A stretch of DNA of 34,932 nt from Candidatus Woesearchaeota archaeon (GTDB taxonomy: Archaea > Nanobdellota > Nanobdellia > Woesearchaeales > UBA10216): the NCBI GenBank assembly GCA_002688315.1, contig NZCN01000005.1, forward strand, positions 1-34,932, read 5' to 3'. Shown one piece after another: positions 31,099 through 34,932 of this stretch; positions within the stretch are counted from its first letter, which is position 1, and every line of letters starts with the position of its first letter. The position numbers and the translations under genes are program-made. The notes below the pieces were generated by a model. The model was not told the DNA's origin and ran no database searches. It saw only the letters and a list, made by a program, of their open reading frames with translations.

Positions 31099-31518
31099 AT
31101 GTATGAAAAGATAGTTATCTGCGATTACGGGATTGCTGCAGATGGCACTGATGCTGCGCATATAGGCGCTGTTCTTGAGGGATTAGGTTACAATGCTATT
31201 CATGTGCCAAGAATTGGAAAGGAAGAAACTATTTATGAAATCTACATACAAAAGCCGCTTGTTGTAGTTGCTAATCCTTTAACTCGTTCTGATGGACGTC
31301 TTCGCATAGACGAAGAATTTGTGGGAGAATTAGAAAATATTTGCCACCCTTCAATCAAATTTGTTCTCTTTTCTAAAAATCCTTCTGATTTGAGTAGAGA
31401 AGATATTTTAGACAAAGGGAATCATCGGTTAGTCGTTGACACAATAGAAAATGAAGTGGCAAAAAGTGTGGCGGTTAAGCAAGCAGAATTCCATGTTGGT
31501 GTGAGATTCATAAACTAA
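31099..31518 (+). CDS. Hypothetical protein, 139 aa (alpha/beta, receiver-like?)
   Basis: Alternating strands and helices: KIVICDYGIA, PLVVVANPLT, IKFVLFSKN, HRLVVDTIE resemble a flavodoxin-like or receiver fold, but the acidic pocket and lysine of a true receiver are not convincing. No family assigned. ATG 31099 is about 29 bp after TTTATTAAC. The 3' end overlaps the convergent RNase Z gene by 11 bp. Confidence 0.5.
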   Translation: MYEKIVICDYGIAADGTDAAHIGAVLEGLGYNAIHVPRIGKEETIYEIYIQKPLVVVANPLTRSDGRLRIDEEFVGELENICHPSIKFVLFSKNPSDLSREDILDKGNHRLVVDTIENEVAKSVAVKQAEFHVGVRFIN

Positions 31519-32404
31519 CTTTCATAAAATCCTTTGCAGAAGTTACGTTGTCAAACACATCTCTCGCGTCTTCTTCGATTTGTTGGGTGTTTTTGTAGCG
31601 CTGGGAGAAATGAGTTAGTATCAGTTTCTTTGCATTTGCTTTGTTTGCTATCAATCCAGCCTGTCCTGCTGTTAAGTGCTTGTACTTTTCTGCTTTTTCC
31701 TGCAAGCTGTTTGTATATGTTGATTCGCAAATCAAAATATCTGCCTCATCAGCCAAATCAATACAGCTCTTGCACAAAGACGTATCTGCTATTATTGTAA
31801 GTTTTTTTCCTTTTGAAAGTGTAGTTGCTTTCTCAGGTGTTATTGTCTTATCTTTCCATTTTATGTTTTTGCCTTCCTGCAATTTTCCAAGCAAAGGACC
31901 GTGAGGTATTCCAAGTTTTTTAATTACATCTGTTTTTATGCGCATTTTATCAGTTTCTACAATACTATAACCAAAAGAAGTTACTGAGTGGTCTAATTTT
32001 GCTGTTTCTATCTTAAAATCATTATTTTGGAAAATAGTGCCTGGTTTTACTTCTATGATTTTTAGTTCAAAAGTTAATTCAAATGTAAGCGCTTCTTTAA
32101 GCATATCAAAATTCTTTTTTATTCCAGGCGGTCCGTAAAGCTCAAGCACTCCAGAATAAGTGTTTGAACTAGAGCTCATAGTTTGCAAAAGACCTGGCAA
32201 TCCGAGAATATGGTCACCATGCCAGTGGCTTATTAGAATCTTGGTGATGTCTGTAAGCTTGATTCCTGTAATTTTCATCTGTCTTTGCGTTCCTTCTCCG
32301 CAATCCATCAATATTCCTTGATTCTGGTATTTAATAAAAAGTGCCGAATGGCTTCTATCTTTTGTTGGCACCATGCTTGAAGTGCCTAAAAATGTTAATT
32401 CCAT
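31508..32404 (-). CDS. rnz: tRNase Z (tRNA 3' processing endonuclease)
   Basis: 298 residues, short-form RNase Z. It cleaves precursor tRNA after the discriminator base, needed here because the tRNA genes lack CCA. SHWHGDH (residues 59-65) binds the zinc ions; GTSSMVPTKDRSHSAL starts the fold; AKLDHSVTSFGY, ADTSLCKSCIDLA and LTHFSQRY supply the remaining ligands and the histidine that completes the site. ATG 32404 has CTTAAATAC about 27 bp upstream. Confidence 0.96.
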   Translation of the reverse strand: MELTFLGTSSMVPTKDRSHSALFIKYQNQGILMDCGEGTQRQMKITGIKLTDITKILISHWHGDHILGLPGLLQTMSSSSNTYSGVLELYGPPGIKKNFDMLKEALTFELTFELKIIEVKPGTIFQNNDFKIETAKLDHSVTSFGYSIVETDKMRIKTDVIKKLGIPHGPLLGKLQEGKNIKWKDKTITPEKATTLSKGKKLTIIADTSLCKSCIDLADEADILICESTYTNSLQEKAEKYKHLTAGQAGLIANKANAKKLILTHFSQRYKNTQQIEEDARDVFDNVTSAKDFMKVSL

Positions 32405-32452
32405 AGAATTAAAGTGGTTGTAGAGCGTATTTAAGCGTTGCTGTTTGGAAAA

Positions 32453-34354
32453 CTAAGTTTTTGCCTTGCCAAAAAACTCGTCAATAGCCTGCTGATAAAA
32501 TGTTGTTGTTTTCGGAGCTAAGTCTTTTGGAAAGCATCGATAGTAATTAGTCCATGCATAGCGCTCATCAACAAACATTATAACGCCTTTGTCTGTTTCA
32601 GAGCGTATACAGCGACCGGCAGATTGAAGTGCTTTAGTAAAAGCAGGGAAAACATAGCCGTAATCCCATCCTTTGCCAAAATTCTTGTCATAATAGTTAA
32701 TAAGCGCTTTGTTGCAAAGGTCAGGTTGGACAAAGGGCAATCCTACAACAATTACTCCATTAAGAAAATTGCCAGGTAAATTAATTCCTTCGCTAAAACT
32801 GCCTCCAATAACAGCAAGCAGAACACCTCCTTTTAGGGATTCTTGCTTAAATCCTTTCAGAAGTTGTTGCTTGGCGGATTTTGACATGCCTTGATGCTCT
32901 TTAAACACTTTTTTGGAAAGTTTTTCATGCAAATAAGTGTGAATCTGCGACATCAGAAAGTAACTGGGAAAGAAAATAGCAAGGTTTCCTTGAACCGAGG
33001 AAGCTGCTCTGGCGCAAATATCAGCAAGATTCATGAATTGTTGTTCATTGCGGGAACTAAATTTTGTAGTTGCGTCTTTTACGATAAGAGAAAGCTTGTT
33101 TTCCTTTGGCAAAGGATTTCCATACTCTTTAAGTGCTGTGTCAGAGGGGAATCCAAGAATGTCGCGATACATTATCATAGGTGTTAAAGTGCCGCTCATC
33201 ATGATAACAGAGTGAGCTTCCTCAATAACACTTTTAGTTGCAACAGAAGAATCAAGACAGTGATTGGAAACAACAATTGTTTTGCCTCTTGCAGATTCTT
33301 TTACAGTAAGTATTCTTGCAAAGCCTTCATCACCACCCATCCAGCTTAAAAGAAAGTCAGCAACACTGCCAATAAAACTCTGCTTCTCAGTTTCCCTGAC
33401 TGTCTCAGCAAGGTCACTCATGCTTTTCAAAATATCATTCAAATCATAGCCTTCAACTGCAGCAAGAAGTTGCTCTTTTGAAATCGCAAGCTCAGGAGAA
33501 GTTGCAAGCTGCTCCATACCATACCTAAGTGAAGCAAGAAACGTCTTAATATCATTTTCATTCCAAGTCTCAGCTTCACTCATAGCTCTGTCAATAATCA
33601 GAGTGGAAAGGCGCGCTGTAAGCATCTCTCTCATTCTTCCAGGAAGGTTATGCGCTTCATCAACTATTATAACTGCATCATTAAGGGCTTTGCTGCTTCT
33701 TCCGAAAAAGCTCTCTCTTATTCTAGAGTTGAAAAGGCAATTATAGTCTGCGATGATAACAGAAGCATCTTTTGCAGCATGGGAAGCAACCTCGTAAGGG
33801 CAAACAGACTGCTTCTTTGAGGAATCCACTACCTCTTCAGTATGCGCAGGCAGGCTGTTGATAAACTTAAGAACATTTTTTGAGGAAGCTGATAATTGGT
33901 TGTCCTTGCGAAAATTAAGATAAAAATCGCAATTGTCTTTCTCACGAAGCGACTTGCAATAATCATGAAAATATCGGCTGGGAAAGGCTTCAACTTCTGA
34001 ACGGGCGCACATGTCCTTCTTGCCAACAAGGTCAACAACTGAAAAGTTTATTTTATGCTTTTCTTTTATTAATCGTAATGTTTCGATTGCAATAGCGTGC
34101 TGTGTATGCCTGGATGTTAGGAAAAACACTGTTAAGTTCTTTTTCAGCGCAACACTAAGCGCAGGAGCAAGGACAGCAGCAGTCTTGCCCAAGCCAGTAG
34201 GAGCATGCGCAATTAGGTTCTTTCCAGAAGAAACAGCTATTTGAACATCCTTAATCATCGCGTCCTGAACTGGACGAATTGTTGAATACGGGAAGAGAGG
34301 AACAGACTGCATAAAACAAAAGGAAAAGCGTTCATTAAAAAAGGTTTTGTTCAT
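32453..34354 (-). CDS. XPD/DinG-type Fe-S superfamily 2 DNA helicase
   Basis: 633 residues, a 5'-3' helicase of the XPD/Rad3/DinG group. Walker A APTGLGKT at 51-58 and DEAH box VIIVDEAHN at about 228-236. Between them C116, C133, C142 and C185 have the spacing of the 4Fe-4S cluster domain that defines the family. Late motifs GGSFSEGINLPG and QSAGRCIRSETDKG (motif VI arginines) are intact. Role in excision repair or replication-linked unwinding. The frame starts at ATG 34354; ATG 34312 (MQSVPLFPY) would fit the family start equally well. Confidence 0.92.
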   Translation of the reverse strand: MNKTFFNERFSFCFMQSVPLFPYSTIRPVQDAMIKDVQIAVSSGKNLIAHAPTGLGKTAAVLAPALSVALKKNLTVFFLTSRHTQHAIAIETLRLIKEKHKINFSVVDLVGKKDMCARSEVEAFPSRYFHDYCKSLREKDNCDFYLNFRKDNQLSASSKNVLKFINSLPAHTEEVVDSSKKQSVCPYEVASHAAKDASVIIADYNCLFNSRIRESFFGRSSKALNDAVIIVDEAHNLPGRMREMLTARLSTLIIDRAMSEAETWNENDIKTFLASLRYGMEQLATSPELAISKEQLLAAVEGYDLNDILKSMSDLAETVRETEKQSFIGSVADFLLSWMGGDEGFARILTVKESARGKTIVVSNHCLDSSVATKSVIEEAHSVIMMSGTLTPMIMYRDILGFPSDTALKEYGNPLPKENKLSLIVKDATTKFSSRNEQQFMNLADICARAASSVQGNLAIFFPSYFLMSQIHTYLHEKLSKKVFKEHQGMSKSAKQQLLKGFKQESLKGGVLLAVIGGSFSEGINLPGNFLNGVIVVGLPFVQPDLCNKALINYYDKNFGKGWDYGYVFPAFTKALQSAGRCIRSETDKGVIMFVDERYAWTNYYRCFPKDLAPKTTTFYQQAIDEFFGKAKT

Positions 34355-34470
34355 CTAAGAAGCAATAAAGAAGGAATTAGAGGCTATTTTTTTCTGAATA
34401 TCTTCCGGTTTTTTATGAGTCTATACGACTCCGCAAAGCTTAAATACTGTCTTCTAGCACCTTAACGGTT

Positions 34471-34932
34471 ATGCAGGAAACAATTAAGGCGCAACTGGCA
34501 GATAACAGAATCGTTACTGAAGATTCTGACCAAGCTAGAGATCTCTATGATAAAAGCAGGTATGGAAAGCTTGCTGACAGCAAGGTTCAGCTTTCTTTCA
34601 TAGAAGCCATGTATCTGCTTGAGAAAGGCAAATTAGTAATAGTTGACAAAAGAAACAAAAAAATAAAACAAGATGCGTTGATTAAGAAAGCCAAAAAGCT
34701 TAGCCCTAACTTCTGGGTAAGATATGCTGTTTACAAAGATATCAGGGACAGGGGTTATATTATTAAGACAGCTCTTAAGTTTGGAGCTGACTTCAGGATT
34801 TATGATAGAGGAGTGAAGCCAGGTGAAGACCATGCCAAATGGATTGTCTATCCTGTCCATGAATCTGAGCAGTTGACCTGGTATGAGTTTGCAGCTAAAA
34901 ACAGGGTTGCGCACTCTACTAAGAAGCGGCTT
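34471..34932 (+). CDS. endA: tRNA-splicing endonuclease, 5' part (cut by window edge)
   Basis: 154 residues visible without a stop. The carboxy-terminal catalytic domain carries the full triad: Y111 in FRIYDRGVKPGEDH, H121 in EDHAKWIVYPV and K151/K152 in VAHSTKK. The amino half (QLSFIEAMYLLEKGKLVIVD) is the usual accessory domain. Residue spacing is that of the single-size alpha-type subunit (about 180 residues, homotetramer). It excises introns at bulge-helix-bulge motifs, such as that in tRNA-Leu at 7279-7379. GCTTAAATAC at 34437-34446 is about 29 bp before the ATG. Confidence 0.93.
   Translation, partial: MQETIKAQLADNRIVTEDSDQARDLYDKSRYGKLADSKVQLSFIEAMYLLEKGKLVIVDKRNKKIKQDALIKKAKKLSPNFWVRYAVYKDIRDRGYIIKTALKFGADFRIYDRGVKPGEDHAKWIVYPVHESEQLTWYEFAAKNRVAHSTKKRL

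Noticed and set aside
1-34932. CRISPR array, insertion sequence or replication origin
   Set aside because: No regularly spaced long repeats, transposase genes with terminal repeats, or clustered origin boxes near a Cdc6/Orc gene were seen.

Overview
The window is AT-rich archaeal DNA, most likely from a small-genome DPANN-type archaeon (Woesearchaeota/Pacearchaeota-like is my best guess; the phylum is inference). Directly visible support: archaeal RFC large subunit, Hjc resolvase, archaeal-type GlyRS, RNase J, tRNase Z, an XPD/Rad3-type helicase and tRNA-splicing endonuclease, plus tRNA genes without encoded CCA, one with an anticodon-loop intron. Nearly every first gene of a transcription unit has a TATA-like box about 25-30 bp before its start codon (leaderless mRNA); Shine-Dalgarno sites appear mainly on internal operon genes and a few leadered units.

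Layout. 1-5.1 kb: tail of a DHH/DHHA1 phosphoesterase, an unknown protein, then a minus-strand operon of nucleotidyltransferase (MNT), HEPN protein and ATP-dependent DNA ligase with a palindromic operator at its promoter, and an HExxH metallopeptidase-like protein. 5.2-11 kb: a nitroreductase, RfcL, a tRNA-Pro/tRNA-Leu pair, a beta-hydroxyacid dehydrogenase, a second nitroreductase overlapping a thermonuclease-like lipoprotein, and glycyl-tRNA synthetase. 11-18.4 kb: two small membrane proteins, RNase J, SMC, an EamA transporter and a YihY-type membrane protein. 18.5-19.5 kb: the least ordinary region, a promoter, a strongly base-paired RNA, a second hairpin, a LAGLIDADG homing endonuclease, and a class II tRNA (Ser-type) into which the endonuclease reading frame runs. 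19.5-24 kb: an unknown protein, a RelB/RelE-type toxin-antitoxin pair with an 11-bp triple repeat at its promoter, a cobalamin-type radical SAM enzyme, an MTA phosphorylase-adenine phosphoribosyltransferase pair (methylthioadenosine to AMP salvage), and a half-size MFS protein. 24-30 kb: small membrane/secreted proteins, a cyclophilin lipoprotein, an ImmA-like zincin, a LemA / NTase-like / TPM-domain cluster, Tag glycosylase, a degenerate HAD-like protein and a membrane protein. 30-35 kb: a very short gene that seems to begin at AUA, a zinc-ribbon protein, a membrane/coiled-coil protein with a TTG start, Hjc, an unknown protein, tRNase Z, the XPD-like helicase and the start of tRNA-splicing endonuclease, cut by the window edge.

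The genes are mainly informational: DNA repair and replication (Lig, RfcL, SMC, Hjc, helicase, Tag), RNA processing (RNase J, RNase Z, EndA, tRNAs, GlyRS) and nucleoside salvage. Accessory features are the MNT-HEPN pair, the RelBE pair and the homing-endonuclease island. No stretch above 300 bases lacks a feature.
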